Source of the DNA: Bowmanella yangjiangensis
Lineage (GTDB): Bacteria > Pseudomonadota > Gammaproteobacteria > Enterobacterales > Alteromonadaceae
Direction of reading: 5' to 3'
Length of the DNA: 64,000 nt
Assembly: GCF_017255015.1 (NCBI RefSeq)
Contig: NZ_JAFKCS010000003.1
Span: 162,014 to 226,013, forward strand
Position 1 is the stretch's first letter, and every line of letters starts with the position of its first letter. The notes below the pieces were generated by a model. That model did no database searches. It was given only the letters and a program-made list of their open reading frames with translations, and had not been told where the DNA came from. This document shows positions 27,986 to 37,974 of this stretch, piece after piece. The translations under genes and the position numbers were made by a program.

Positions 27986-28380
27986 GCCGGTTCTACCAGC
28001 AGATCCTGCAGTTTTGTTCGGACAGCGTCAGGAATAGCGGCAGAGGCCTGCGTGGCATAATCAAAATGCACCATAGTGGTCTGCCCTGATGCACAGCGCT
28101 GGCCGTCCTGCCAGACTTCCTGGTAGACCACAAAAGAGCTGTTGCCGATGCGGCTGATACCAGTTTTTAAGGTAACGGTTTTGCCGTAGAAGATCTGCTT
28201 AAGAAAATCGATTTTGTAACTGGCCAGGATGAGTGGCCAGTTTGCTAAATCCAGCTCGGGAGTGAAGATGCGGAAGATAGGTTCGCGGGCGGCTTCGAAC
28301 CAACCGGCTAGCACCGTATTGCTGACATGGCGCAGGGCGTCGGTTTCGTAAAAGCGTACTTCAAAGTCCTGGCTTAACAT
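27982..28380 (-). CDS. Acyl-CoA thioesterase, 4HBT/YbgC-like
   Basis: A 132-residue hotdog-fold thioesterase. The N-terminal RFYETDALRHVSNTVLAGWFEAAR matches the 4-hydroxybenzoyl-CoA thioesterase pattern, with Asp in the catalytic position. GGGAG precedes ATG 28380. It is the first gene of a two-gene unit with the 2OG oxygenase. Substrate chain length cannot be read from the sequence. An 83-bp gap separates it from the uvrA stop. Confidence 0.85.
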   Translation of the reverse strand: MLSQDFEVRFYETDALRHVSNTVLAGWFEAAREPIFRIFTPELDLANWPLILASYKIDFLKQIFYGKTVTLKTGISRIGNSSFVVYQEVWQDGQRCASGQTTMVHFDYATQASAAIPDAVRTKLQDLLVEPA

Positions 28381-28462
28381 CTTTTCTCCCTTGCATTGGC
28401 AGGGCCGCGACTTGTTGTCAAAACCGGCCCTGCAGATTGGTTCTGGAAGGTAATGCTGTTTG

Positions 28463-31288
28463 TTACCCCAGCATAGGTTTAAGGAAACGACCAGTATGCG
28501 ACACCGGCGAGTTTGCTACTTGCTCAGGCGTACCCTGGGCAATAATCTGTCCGCCGCCGCTGCCACCTTCCGGGCCAAGATCCACAATCCAGTCTGCGGT
28601 CTTAATCACATCCAGATTGTGCTCTATAACCACTACTGTGTTGCCATGGTCGCGTAAGCGGTGCAGAACCTGCAACAGTTGCTTGATATCGTGGAAGTGC
28701 AGACCGGTAGTGGGTTCATCCAGAATATACAGGGTTTTGCCGGTATCCCTTTTGGAAAGCTCCTTGGCCAGTTTAACCCTTTGTGCTTCACCACCGGATA
28801 GGGTGGTGGCACTTTGACCCAGACGGATATAAGACAAGCCCACATCCATCAGGGTTTGCAGCTTTCTGGCCAGTGCCGGAATGGCATCGAAAAACTCACG
28901 GGCATCTTCCACTGTCATATCCAGTATTTCCTGGATGTTTTTGTTTTTATATTTGACTTCCAGGGTTTCACGGTTGTAGCGCTTGCCTTTACAAACATCA
29001 CAAGGCACGTAGATGTCCGGTAAAAAGTGCATTTCCACTTTGATCACACCGTCGCCCTGACAAGCTTCGCAGCGTCCGCCTTTAACGTTAAAGCTGAAAC
29101 GCCCTGGCTTGTAGCCACGGGAGCGGGCTTCCTGAGTACCGGAAAACAGCTCACGAATAGGGGTGAAAAGTCCGGCATAAGTGGCTGGGTTAGAGCGAGG
29201 TGTACGACCTATTGGGCTCTGGTCGATATCCACGACCTTGTCCAGATGCTCCATACCACGCACAGCTTGGTAGGGGGAAGGCTCACCCACAGTGGCGCCG
29301 TTCAGTTCTTTATGGGCGATGACATACAAGGTGTCGTTAATCAGAGTAGATTTACCCGAGCCGGACACGCCGGTAACGCAGGTCATCAAACCTATGGGTA
29401 AGCGCAGGTTTACTTCTTTGAGGTTATTGCCGGTGGCGCCATCCAGTTCCAGCCACAGGTTATCCGGGTTTTGGTTACGGGTCGCCGGAACCTCAATTCT
29501 CTCCCTTCCTGACAGATATTTCCCGGTAAGTGAATGCTCGCTTTGTTTTATGTCTTCCAGGCTACCTTCGGCAACAATTTCGCCGCCGTGTACACCGGCA
29601 CCTGGACCGATATCCAGAATATAGTCGGCCTCACGAATGGCATCTTCGTCGTGTTCTACCACAATCACGGTATTGCCCAGATCGCGCAGGTGGATCAGGG
29701 TGCTGAGCAGACGTTCATTGTCGCGCTGATGCAGACCTATGCTCGGCTCGTCGAGTACATACATCACTCCCACCAAACCTGCGCCAATCTGGCTGGCCAG
29801 ACGAATACGCTGGGCCTCACCGCCGGACAGGGTATCTGCACTGCGTGACATGGACAGATAATTTAAGCCCACATTGACCAGGAAATTCAGACGGTCACGG
29901 ATTTCTTTCAGAATCTTTTCGGCAATCTGCGCCCGCTTGCCGGTGAGGGACAGGCTTTCGAAAAACGCCAGGGCCTCGGCGATGGACATATCTGTCACTG
30001 TGGGCAGGCGGGTTTCATTGATAAACACGTTTCGCGCTTCTAAGCGCAAACGGGTGCCGCCACAACTGCCACAAGGTTGTTGGCTGAGGTATTTGGCCAG
30101 CTCTTCACGCACTGCATTAGACTCGGTTTCACGATAGCGACGTTCCATGTTGGGCAAGATCCCTTCGAAGGGGTGCTTGCGTTCCATCACATCGCCACGA
30201 TCGTTGATATAACGAAACTTAATGGAGGTGCCTTTGCTACCGTTTAGCACCACATCACGAGCCTTGGCGTCCAGCTCATTAAAGGGCTTGGTCAGATCGA
30301 ACTGATAATGCTCTGCTACCGCTTGAAGCATCTGGAAATAGTAATAACTGCGTTTATCCCAGCCGCGAATGGCCCCCCCGGCCAGGCTCAGCTCCTCGTT
30401 AACTATTACCTTACCGGCATCAAAAAACTGGCGGGTACCCAGGCCGTCACAGGTCTGACAGGCTCCGGCCGGGTTATTGAAGGAGAACAGCCTTGGTTCC
30501 AGCTCTGCCATGCTATAACCACAGTGAGGGCAGGCAAAGTTGGCGGAAAAGACAATTTCTTGTTTGTTGGGCTCATCCATCCAGGCGATCTTGGCGGTAC
30601 CACCGGATAGACCCAGAGCGGTTTCAAACGACTCTGCCAGACGAAGCTGCAGGTCGTCACGTACCTTGAATCTGTCTACTACCACTTCAATGGTGTGCTT
30701 TTTATGCAGGTCCAGGGCTGGCGGATCAGATAAATCACAGATTTCGCCGTCGATACGGGCGCGAATAAATCCCTGTGCGGCCAGGTTTTCCAGGGTTTTG
30801 ATATGTTCACCCTTACGTTCCTGTACTACAGGGGCCAGCAACATAAGCTTGGCGCCCTCTTCCATGCTCAGCACTTTGTCGACCATCTGACTGATGGTTT
30901 GAGCATCTAAGGGTACATTATGCTCTGGGCAGCGCGGTTCGCCGACCCGGGCAAATAACAAGCGCAGATAGTCATAGATTTCGGTGATAGTACCTACTGT
31001 GGAACGTGGGTTATGTGAGGTGGATTTCTGTTCTATGGAAATGGCCGGTGACAACCCCTCAATATGATCCACATCGGGCTTTTCCATCATCGACAAGAAT
31101 TGACGCGCATATGCCGACAGAGATTCTACGTAACGGCGCTGACCTTCCGCGTATAAGGTGTCGAATGCCAATGAAGATTTACCTGAGCCGGACAGACCGG
31201 TGATCACAATCAGCTTATCCCTGGGCAGGGTTACACTGATGTTCTTAAGGTTATGAGTGCGCGCGCCACGTACTTCTATTTTGTCCAC
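28463..31288 (-). CDS. uvrA: Excinuclease ABC subunit A
   Basis: A 941-residue damage-recognition ATPase of nucleotide excision repair. Two ABC ATPase modules are visible, with Walker A GLSGSGKS (31-38) and GVSGSGKS in the second half, two signature LSGGEAQR motifs, and zinc-binding cysteine sets (CPHCGYSM...CQTCDGLG and CEACQGDG...CDVCKGKR). A GTG at 31288 gives the family N-terminus [16 protein letters not shown] and has AGGTG 8 nt upstream; a GTG three codons earlier (31297) is less likely. No clear LexA box is upstream, unlike E. coli uvrA. Confidence 0.97.
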   Translation of the reverse strand: MDKIEVRGARTHNLKNISVTLPRDKLIVITGLSGSGKSSLAFDTLYAEGQRRYVESLSAYARQFLSMMEKPDVDHIEGLSPAISIEQKSTSHNPRSTVGTITEIYDYLRLLFARVGEPRCPEHNVPLDAQTISQMVDKVLSMEEGAKLMLLAPVVQERKGEHIKTLENLAAQGFIRARIDGEICDLSDPPALDLHKKHTIEVVVDRFKVRDDLQLRLAESFETALGLSGGTAKIAWMDEPNKQEIVFSANFACPHCGYSMAELEPRLFSFNNPAGACQTCDGLGTRQFFDAGKVIVNEELSLAGGAIRGWDKRSYYYFQMLQAVAEHYQFDLTKPFNELDAKARDVVLNGSKGTSIKFRYINDRGDVMERKHPFEGILPNMERRYRETESNAVREELAKYLSQQPCGSCGGTRLRLEARNVFINETRLPTVTDMSIAEALAFFESLSLTGKRAQIAEKILKEIRDRLNFLVNVGLNYLSMSRSADTLSGGEAQRIRLASQIGAGLVGVMYVLDEPSIGLHQRDNERLLSTLIHLRDLGNTVIVVEHDEDAIREADYILDIGPGAGVHGGEIVAEGSLEDIKQSEHSLTGKYLSGRERIEVPATRNQNPDNLWLELDGATGNNLKEVNLRLPIGLMTCVTGVSGSGKSTLINDTLYVIAHKELNGATVGEPSPYQAVRGMEHLDKVVDIDQSPIGRTPRSNPATYAGLFTPIRELFSGTQEARSRGYKPGRFSFNVKGGRCEACQGDGVIKVEMHFLPDIYVPCDVCKGKRYNRETLEVKYKNKNIQEILDMTVEDAREFFDAIPALARKLQTLMDVGLSYIRLGQSATTLSGGEAQRVKLAKELSKRDTGKTLYILDEPTTGLHFHDIKQLLQVLHRLRDHGNTVVVIEHNLDVIKTADWIVDLGPEGGSGGGQIIAQGTPEQVANSPVSHTGRFLKPMLG

Positions 31289-31527
31289 AAAAACCACACC
31301 TGAGCAGGGGAAAGAAAACCCCTAGTATTGCATAATAGCCGCACCGGAAACGAACAAAATTATTGCTGAATTGACCGGGAAGCCCTGAAACCAGCGAGAA
31401 AATACTTGCTGTGGAGGAATTCAGTAATTTCATTCAGCCTCGGGGGCTGGCTGTGCTAAACTGCGCGGCCGAGTTGGAACCGCTGGTGGTTCCGGAATCT
31501 AAACCCGTTAGAAAACACCGATCTGCT

Positions 31528-32880
31528 GTGAATAATACCGAATTGCGTGGGGCCTTCTCCCTGGCCACCGTTTATGTGTTGCGTATGCTGGGCCTGTTTA
31601 TGGTGATGCCGGTATTGGCCGTATTGGCGGTCAGTTACCCGGACTATTCGCCTTTATTGGTGGGCCTGGCTATCGGTGGTTATGGTCTGACCCAGGCGTT
31701 GTTACAAATTCCTATGGGCCTGCTGTCTGATCGACTGGGACGTAAACCTGTGATTGTGCTGGGATTAAGCTGCTTTGCATTAGGCAGCTTGGTGGCCGCA
31801 CAGGCAGAAACCCTGCAATGGGTAGTGATCGGCAGAATTCTACAAGGTGCTGGTGCGGTAGCTGGTGCGGTGATGGCGCTGGCTGGCGATATCAGCCGTG
31901 AAAATCAGCGCCCTAAAGTGATGGCCATTATCGGCATTGCCATTGGCTTTTCTTTTTATCTGGCGCTGTTGCTGGGTCCACTGCTGGCTGAAAAATCCGG
32001 TCTGCCAGGAGTGTTCTGGTTTACCGCAGTGGCAGCTATCGCTTGTATTCCATTGGTCTTGTTTGTCGTGCCTAGCGCACAGAATCTGTCTCCCAGTGGG
32101 GATACCTTACCCAAACTTAGCGATGTGGGGAGTTTGCTTGCGGACAAATCCTTACTGCGATTGAATGTCAGTGTGGCGTTATTGCACTTGCTGATGACCC
32201 TGATGTTTGTCAATCTACCTAAACGTCTGGTAGGGCTGAACTGGCCGCTCGAAGACCACTGGATGCTGTACTTGCCGGTACTGTTGTTGTCTGTGTTGGC
32301 CATGGCGGTGTTGATGCGCTTCGGTAAACAGGGCAAGCAAGGTCCAGTAATTAATCTAAGTATTGTGCTACTTGGGGTTAGTCTTGCGGCCATGGCCTGG
32401 TTGCAGGCTCCGCTGGTGGCCCTGCTGCTGTTTTGCTGGCTGTTCTTTACCGGGTTTAATTATCTGGAGGCCAATTTGCCGGCTATGGTGTCAAGCCTGG
32501 CACCAGCAGGTAAAAAAGGCTCTGCCATGGGCGCGTATGCGAGTTTTCAGTTCTTCGGGGCCTTTGCCGGCGGAGCCTTGTCGGGTCTGTTAAATCAATA
32601 TGCCAATGAACAATTCAGTTATATGCTGGCGGCTTTATTATGCCTTGTTTGGCTGGGGCTGATTCGTGGCATAGGTGGTGGTAGTATCCATTTAAAACGT
32701 TATTCTTTGAGCCTGAACAGCGAGGCGATGTCTGTTCAGGATAGCCTGGCGCTGGTTAGCCGCATGGCAGGAGTCAGAGACATTACCTTGGTTGAGGCTG
32801 AGCAAGTCCTGTATCTCAAAGTGGACAGCCGTGAATTCAATCTGCAGCAAGCCCGGCAGCAACTGGGTATTATAAGTTAA
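31528..32880 (+). CDS. YajR-like MFS transporter with C-terminal soluble domain
   Basis: A 450-residue, 12-helix major facilitator with the motif GLLSDRLGRKP between helices 2 and 3 and a C-terminal ferredoxin-like domain of about 65 residues (SVQDSLALVSRMAGVRDITLVEA...YLKVD), the architecture of E. coli YajR. The substrate is unknown; efflux is usual for the family. GTG 31528 puts the N-terminus close to that of YajR; the frame is open to a GTG at 31411, and no start has a strong ribosome site, so the exact start is uncertain. Divergent from uvrA. Confidence 0.85.
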   Translation: MNNTELRGAFSLATVYVLRMLGLFMVMPVLAVLAVSYPDYSPLLVGLAIGGYGLTQALLQIPMGLLSDRLGRKPVIVLGLSCFALGSLVAAQAETLQWVVIGRILQGAGAVAGAVMALAGDISRENQRPKVMAIIGIAIGFSFYLALLLGPLLAEKSGLPGVFWFTAVAAIACIPLVLFVVPSAQNLSPSGDTLPKLSDVGSLLADKSLLRLNVSVALLHLLMTLMFVNLPKRLVGLNWPLEDHWMLYLPVLLLSVLAMAVLMRFGKQGKQGPVINLSIVLLGVSLAAMAWLQAPLVALLLFCWLFFTGFNYLEANLPAMVSSLAPAGKKGSAMGAYASFQFFGAFAGGALSGLLNQYANEQFSYMLAALLCLVWLGLIRGIGGGSIHLKRYSLSLNSEAMSVQDSLALVSRMAGVRDITLVEAEQVLYLKVDSREFNLQQARQQLGIIS

Positions 32881-32940
32881 ACTTCATACTAAAGTGACGC
32901 TGCGGCCAATTTGCCGAAACAGCGATTAAGAGGAGCAATT

Positions 32941-33513
32941 ATGGCGAGCAAAGGCGTCAACAAAGTCATTCTGGTGGGTAATCTGGGCCAAGATCCAGAG
33001 GTCCGTTATATGCCTAACGGCAACGCGGTAGCCAACCTTACTCTGGCAACATCAGAAAGCTGGAAAGATCAGAGTGGTCAGATCCAGGAACGCACTGAAT
33101 GGCACCGTATTACCATGTATCGTCGCCTGGCTGAAGTAGCCGGTGAATATCTGCGTAAAGGCAGCCAGGTTTATATAGAAGGTAAACTGCAAACCCGTAA
33201 GTGGCAGGACCAAAGCGGCCAGGATCGCTACACCACAGAAATCATAGCAGATCAGATGCAAATGTTGGGTAGCCGTGCTGGTGGTCAGGAAGGTGGTGGC
33301 CAGTATCAGCCTCGCCAGTCTCAGCCACAACCGCAGGCTGGTGGTCAGAGCCCAAACTATGCTCAGCCGCCTCAGCAAAACCAATACCAGGGTAATCAGT
33401 ATCAGCAAAATGCTAATCAGGGCCGTGGTCAGCAAAACCCACCTGCCCAGCAACAGTCCAACAGCTCAATGCCAGAGCCGGACTTTGACTTCGATGATGA
33501 TATCCCGTTCTGA
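32941..33513 (+). CDS. ssb: Single-stranded DNA-binding protein
   Basis: A 190-residue protein: OB-fold of about 110 residues ([20 protein letters not shown]...WHRI), a Gln/Gly/Pro-rich flexible linker, and the acidic tail [10 protein letters not shown] that recruits partner proteins. AGGAG lies 8 nt before ATG 32941. Location beside uvrA (one gene between) and before the msh cluster is conserved in related bacteria. Confidence 0.97.
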   Translation: MASKGVNKVILVGNLGQDPEVRYMPNGNAVANLTLATSESWKDQSGQIQERTEWHRITMYRRLAEVAGEYLRKGSQVYIEGKLQTRKWQDQSGQDRYTTEIIADQMQMLGSRAGGQEGGGQYQPRQSQPQPQAGGQSPNYAQPPQQNQYQGNQYQQNANQGRGQQNPPAQQQSNSSMPEPDFDFDDDIPF

Positions 33514-33520
33514 TTAAAAG

Positions 33521-33543
33521 AGGCCTCCGATGAGGCCTTTTTT
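33521..33543 (+). terminator. Intrinsic terminator of ssb
   Basis: AGGCCTC, CGAT loop, GAGGCCT followed by six T (33538-33543). Confidence 0.9.
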
Positions 33544-33822
33544 ATTGTCAGTCTTAAACCACCTCCTATGGAGATGGCTAGGCCAGTAAAGAAGCTGCAA
33601 CATAGCGAGGGCAGCATCATTTCCCTTTCTTGATCCAGTTGGTGATACATAGGTTAAAGGTGGGGAAACGGTAAAAAGGATTAAGGATGTTGAAAATATT
33701 TCAGGATTTTTGATTTAGCACATAGAAACGTCAGACTGACGGCAGGCTAACCCGCATAAATACTGGTGAAAATGCTAATTGTCTGATGTAATTAGTTGAA
33801 ATAACAATAAAGACAGCGCGCT
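33544..33822 (+). promoter_or_regulatory. Region upstream of the msh cluster
   Basis: No gene is seen between the ssb terminator and mshI; in Vibrio and Shewanella this place holds mshH (csrD). A possible promoter is TTGTCT (33779-33784), 17 nt, TAACAA (33802-33807), but it would leave a leader of only about 10 nt before mshI, so a promoter further upstream in this region is as likely. Confidence 0.4.
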
Positions 33823-34755
33823 ATGGCCCATCTTGGCTGGAAAGATGTTGTAAAAAGCAGGTTTCGGAAATCTGCTGCTTTTTGCTCTGTTGGTCTGGAA
33901 TTTGGCCAGCATGGAGTGATGCTGTCGTTATTGGCATTGAAGAAAGGGCAACCGTTTTGGGTTGCTCAGCACAAAATGGAAATAAAGGACTGGCCTCTTG
34001 CTCTGAGTAAGTGGGTTGAGAGTTACCGTGCTGCTAACACCCCCTGTCATTTGGTCTTTTCGACCAACCGCTACCAGCTGTTACAAGTTGAGCGGCCCCC
34101 GGTGCCTGAGCCGGAAATCTTACCGGCGCTGAGCTGGTCCGTTCGAGAGCTATTGGGTACTTCGGAAAAAATGCAGGTCGATTATTTTGATCTACCCGCG
34201 CAGCCGTCCGGCTCCAACAAAATAAATTTGGTCGCCGTACCTAAAAGTCTGGTTGAAGATGTGGTGCAAGGTGTTACCCAAGCTGGCTTACAGCTTGCCA
34301 GCATAGGTGTTGAAGAGCTAAGTCAATGTGATTTGCTCGAACCCCATCATGAGGCGCAAATTACATTGCTGCAGGAGCCGGGCGAAGAAATATCGCTGAG
34401 TATTATCAAGGACGGCAAGCTCTACTTTACCCGCCGGTTGCGTGGTTATGAGCAATTGAGCAGTTATGGACTGGAACAGATCCATCAGGGCATTGCGGAT
34501 AGCCTGAGCCTCGAAATTCAGCGCTCTATGGACTATTTCGACAGTCAGTTGCGACAGGCGCCGGTTAAGCGGCTTTTGCTCTGTATTGATACGCCTTTTA
34601 TGACTGACCTGGCGCAGTTGTTAAAAGAGGCGACCTTGCTGGATACACAGATTATTCAACCTCAATTGGCGCATGCCGAGGGCTTGAGCTTTACATCAGG
34701 CAGTTTGACCAGCCTGGGAGCCGCTATGCGTCAGCTGCGGGGAGAGGAAGCATGA
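33823..34755 (+). CDS. mshI: MSHA biogenesis protein MshI (PilM-like)
   Basis: A 310-residue cytoplasmic actin-like protein corresponding to PilM of type IV pilus systems, which links the motor ATPase to the inner-membrane alignment complex. N-terminal SVGLEFGQHGVMLSLL is the degenerate phosphate loop, with LVEDVVQGVTQAGLQLASIGVEE in the middle. Ribosome site is weak. It overlaps the PilN-like gene by 4 nt and starts a run of sixteen or more plus-strand msh genes. Confidence 0.88.
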   Translation: MAHLGWKDVVKSRFRKSAAFCSVGLEFGQHGVMLSLLALKKGQPFWVAQHKMEIKDWPLALSKWVESYRAANTPCHLVFSTNRYQLLQVERPPVPEPEILPALSWSVRELLGTSEKMQVDYFDLPAQPSGSNKINLVAVPKSLVEDVVQGVTQAGLQLASIGVEELSQCDLLEPHHEAQITLLQEPGEEISLSIIKDGKLYFTRRLRGYEQLSSYGLEQIHQGIADSLSLEIQRSMDYFDSQLRQAPVKRLLLCIDTPFMTDLAQLLKEATLLDTQIIQPQLAHAEGLSFTSGSLTSLGAAMRQLRGEEA

Positions 34756-35351
34756 AGTTTCGGGTAAACCTTTACTCGGAGGACATGCGCCCCCGCTATG
34801 AATTACTTACACTTCCCTTTGTACTGTCGGTCTGGGCTTTGGTTGCTGTTCTGCTGACGGTTGGCTGGTGGTACAGCGAACGCCAGCTAACGGAGTGGCA
34901 GGCTATTGCCGAACATGCCGAGCAGCGATTACAAAATCAGCGGGCACAAGTGGCAGCACAGCAGCAATTGCTGGGAAGGGAACCCAGCGAGGTTTTGGCC
35001 AAACGTGTATTGGCGCTGCAAAAACAGATTGATACCCAGCAGCATATTCTGACCATATTAGATCAGCAGGGCAGCGCGGGGCCAGGCTATGCGACTTTTA
35101 TGCAGGACTTAGCCAAATACCACCAGGACGGCATCTGGTTAAATCAAATTCAGATTAATGGGGCGCATTTATCTCTCAAGGGCGGTGTACAGCATAGTGA
35201 GGCATTGCCGGCTTGGCTGGAGAAGCTCTCACAATCCCCTTACTTCCAGGGTAAAGAGTTTTCCAACGTGGCCTTGACCCGCGATGGGCAAGACAATTTG
35301 CAGTTTGTGCTCAGCTCAATGTTTCCCGGTCAAAAAGGGGGGAGACAATGA
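34752..35351 (+). CDS. PilN-like MSHA assembly protein (MshI2)
   Basis: A 199-residue bitopic membrane protein: short cytoplasmic N-terminus MKFRVNLYSEDMRP (the PilN-type segment that binds the PilM-like partner), one membrane helix (about residues 22-42), a coiled-coil (QAIAEHAEQRLQNQRAQVAAQQ) and a periplasmic ferredoxin-like end. It is overlapped by 4 nt on both sides, so translation of mshI, this gene and mshJ is coupled. Confidence 0.85.
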   Translation: MKFRVNLYSEDMRPRYELLTLPFVLSVWALVAVLLTVGWWYSERQLTEWQAIAEHAEQRLQNQRAQVAAQQQLLGREPSEVLAKRVLALQKQIDTQQHILTILDQQGSAGPGYATFMQDLAKYHQDGIWLNQIQINGAHLSLKGGVQHSEALPAWLEKLSQSPYFQGKEFSNVALTRDGQDNLQFVLSSMFPGQKGGRQ

Positions 35352-35992
35352 GTAGCTACCAAAAACTTAGCCAAGCCTTTTTGTCCCGCTCGCTCAGAGA
35401 GCGAGTGTGGCTATTTTTAGCGGGTTTGTTTGTGCTCTTGTATGGTGGCTGGTACTTGCTACTTGATCCCAGATTGACGGCATTAAAGGCTCAGCAGGAC
35501 AGCCATCAACGCCGATTGAGTCAAGGCCATGGCTTGCAACAACAACTAAATGAATTGTTGGCAGCCAACGTCGATCCAGATGCGCCATTGAATCAGCGTA
35601 TTAATGAGCTTTTGTCCGAACAGGAAAGGTTGCGACAGACCTTAGCAGAGCAAACCCGTCAGCTTATTCCGGCTAAGCGTATGAAGGAGGTTCTGCAGGA
35701 GCTGTTAGCCGAACATCCGGAGCTAAAGCTTATTGAATTGAGTTCGCAGCCTGCGGTTAATGTTATAGACCAAACCAATGGCGACAGTGAGCTGAGTTTG
35801 TACCGCCAAGGGTTGGTATTGATTGTGGAAGGACGTTATTTTGCCATCCAGGCATATTTGCAGCATTTGCAATCATTGCCCTGGCAATTTTACTGGCAGA
35901 CCTTTGACTATCAGGTGGCTGAGTACCCCACGGGCCGGTTGCAAATAGAGCTTTATACCCTGAGCACGGGTAAAGCCTTTGTAGGAGTCTAA
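35348..35992 (+). CDS. mshJ: MSHA biogenesis protein MshJ (PilO-like)
   Basis: A 214-residue PilO-like component of the inner-membrane alignment complex: cytoplasmic basic N-terminus, one membrane helix (about 19-37, VWLFLAGLFVLLYGGWYLL), coiled-coil rich in Gln/Glu, and a periplasmic domain ending LQIELYTLSTGKAF. Position between the PilN-like gene and mshK matches the order of the family. Confidence 0.87.
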   Translation: MSSYQKLSQAFLSRSLRERVWLFLAGLFVLLYGGWYLLLDPRLTALKAQQDSHQRRLSQGHGLQQQLNELLAANVDPDAPLNQRINELLSEQERLRQTLAEQTRQLIPAKRMKEVLQELLAEHPELKLIELSSQPAVNVIDQTNGDSELSLYRQGLVLIVEGRYFAIQAYLQHLQSLPWQFYWQTFDYQVAEYPTGRLQIELYTLSTGKAFVGV

Positions 35993-35994
35993 CC

Positions 35995-36321
35995 TTGATA
36001 TTGACCTCTGCTTATCTGGTGCTGCTATTAGGAACGGATGCTGTCGAATTACAGGATCCGACCAGGCCGCCGACAACGCAAAAAGTGGATGAAGCATCCT
36101 CTGGTGCAAATGCCGCATCGTTGCGGGTCAGCGCCATATTTATTGCCGAAGAACGGCGTTATGCCATTGTAAATCAACGTATTATGTATGTAGGTGACAA
36201 GTTGGGTGATCTTGTTGTGGCGGCGATCCACGCCGATGCGGTGCACTTTAGTGAGCATGGCCAAACTCGGGTAGTGGTGTTGAATGATACCAAGGTGAAG
36301 GACAATACCGATGAATTTTAA
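35995..36321 (+). CDS. mshK: MSHA biogenesis protein MshK (PilP-like)
   Basis: A 108-residue exported protein: short hydrophobic signal, the LQDPTRPP motif typical of PilP/GspC-like periplasmic HR domains, then a small beta domain (SAIFIAEERRYAIVNQRIMYVGDKLGDL). It would link the alignment complex to the secretin MshL. The start is TTG at 35995 with TAGGAG upstream. It overlaps mshL by 11 nt. Confidence 0.83.
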   Translation: MILTSAYLVLLLGTDAVELQDPTRPPTTQKVDEASSGANAASLRVSAIFIAEERRYAIVNQRIMYVGDKLGDLVVAAIHADAVHFSEHGQTRVVVLNDTKVKDNTDEF

Positions 36322-37972
36322 GTTCTCTGTACTGCTTACTCTGATTTGTTTGCTGACTGCCTGCCAGACGAATGATGGTGGCCAGACAACGGCGACACAG
36401 TTACAAAAAGCAGTGGATGAACAAGGCAGCTCGTCCGTTGTACCGGGTACTGCATTGCAAACACTCCCTAGTGAGGTGTCGGCGCTATTGTCCAATAGTG
36501 CGGGAATCAATGAACCGTCTGCTGGTTTGTTCAGTGAAGAGCGTTTTGATGTGAAAGCGGAGCAGGTAGCTGCCGCAGCGTTTTTCAGTGGCCTGGTTGA
36601 AGGCACCCCCTTCAGCGTGGCAATTCATCCCCAGGTGCAAGGCACTATTTCACTCGACTTGAAACAGGTGACACTGCAAGAAGCGCTGGATTTAACCGAA
36701 GAAATGTATGGTTATGATGTTCAGCGCAGTGGCAATGTATTTCGGGTATATCCCTCAGGCATACGCACAGAAACTTTCACGGTCAATTACCTGTTGATGA
36801 CCCGTGATGGCACAACGCAATCCAGCATTATGTCAGGTGGTGTGTCACAGTTTGACAATAACAGTGCTAATAATGGCGGCGCTAACAACTTTGGTGGCAA
36901 CAGCCAGACCGGCGGCAATCAATACAGCAACAATTTCAATGCCAACAACAATGTAAACGGCACGAATATTCTGACCCGCACGCAAACAGACTTCTGGAAG
37001 GATTTGAAAGAAGCCTTAATAAGCCTGGTGGGAGGGCAAGGCGGACGCAGTGTCATCGTATCGCCGCAAGCGGGCCTGGTTACCGTTCGCGCTATGCCTG
37101 ATGAACTGCGCAGCGTGCGCGAGTTTCTATCTCGCTCACAACAAACTATTCAACGTCAGGTGGTGCTCGAAGCGCGGATTATCGAGGTATCGCTTAATGA
37201 TGATTACCAGCAGGGGGTAAATTGGAATCAGGTGCTGGCCAATGTCGGCAGTACAGATTTTCGTTTTTCAACACAAGGCTTCACGGCGGTGAACAGCCTT
37301 ACCAGTACCCTGGGAGGCGCTGCCAGCCTGGCGTTTGTGAACAAGGACTTCAGCGGGGTAATTAATTTGCTGTCAACGCAGGGCAATGTGCAGGTATTGT
37401 CCAGCCCGCGGGTGACGGCAATTAATAATCAAAAGGCGGTGATCAAGGTAGGCGATGACGAGTATTTTGTTACCGATGTGTCCAGCCAAAGCACCATCAG
37501 TTCTTCCACAACCGCAGTGACACCAAACATTGAACTCACCCCGTTTTTTTCGGGAATCGCCCTGGATGTCACACCGCAGATAGATGAAGACGGCAGCGTA
37601 TTGCTGCACGTGCATCCCTCGGTTATTGAAACCGAAGAACAGGAAAAGGTCGTCACCCTGAATGAGGAAAAATTTGTCTTGCCTCTGGCGCAAAGCAATA
37701 TCAGGGAATCCGATACTATTATTCATGCCCGCTCTGGTGAGATTGTCGTGATAGGTGGTTTGATGCAAACCATTATCAGCGAAAGCCATTCCAAAACGCC
37801 GGTTTTGGGCAATATTCCGCTACTCGGTGAGCTATTTAAAAATCGTCGGGAAGTGGAGCAGAAAAAAGAGCTGATTATTCTGCTCAGACCGACCGTCGTC
37901 GGGCCGGATACCTGGCGTAAGCAGTTAATGCAAAGCCGCGATCAGGTGCGTGACTGGATTGGTGAGAACTGA
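36311..37972 (+). CDS. mshL: MSHA secretin MshL
   Basis: A 553-residue outer-membrane secretin through which the pilus passes. It is a lipoprotein (LLTAC lipobox, Cys19). Order: secretin N-terminal domain (FFSGLVEGTPFSVAIHPQVQGTISLDL...), an Asn/Gly-rich linker of about 45 residues, an N1-like domain (VSPQAGLVTVRAMPDEL), and the C-terminal secretin core (VQVLSSPRVTAINNQKAVIKVG ... HPSV ... GEIVVIGGLMQ). Length and layout are normal for MshL. Confidence 0.94.
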   Translation: MNFKFSVLLTLICLLTACQTNDGGQTTATQLQKAVDEQGSSSVVPGTALQTLPSEVSALLSNSAGINEPSAGLFSEERFDVKAEQVAAAAFFSGLVEGTPFSVAIHPQVQGTISLDLKQVTLQEALDLTEEMYGYDVQRSGNVFRVYPSGIRTETFTVNYLLMTRDGTTQSSIMSGGVSQFDNNSANNGGANNFGGNSQTGGNQYSNNFNANNNVNGTNILTRTQTDFWKDLKEALISLVGGQGGRSVIVSPQAGLVTVRAMPDELRSVREFLSRSQQTIQRQVVLEARIIEVSLNDDYQQGVNWNQVLANVGSTDFRFSTQGFTAVNSLTSTLGGAASLAFVNKDFSGVINLLSTQGNVQVLSSPRVTAINNQKAVIKVGDDEYFVTDVSSQSTISSSTTAVTPNIELTPFFSGIALDVTPQIDEDGSVLLHVHPSVIETEEQEKVVTLNEEKFVLPLAQSNIRESDTIIHARSGEIVVIGGLMQTIISESHSKTPVLGNIPLLGELFKNRREVEQKKELIILLRPTVVGPDTWRKQLMQSRDQVRDWIGEN

Positions 37973-37974
37973 CC

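Noticed and set aside
31409-31424. CTG-N10-CAG upstream of uvrA as a LexA box
   Set aside because: The spacing fits, but the core (TGGAGGAATT) is not the AT-alternating sequence of SOS boxes and the right half lacks ACAG; it also lies over 100 bp from uvrA.
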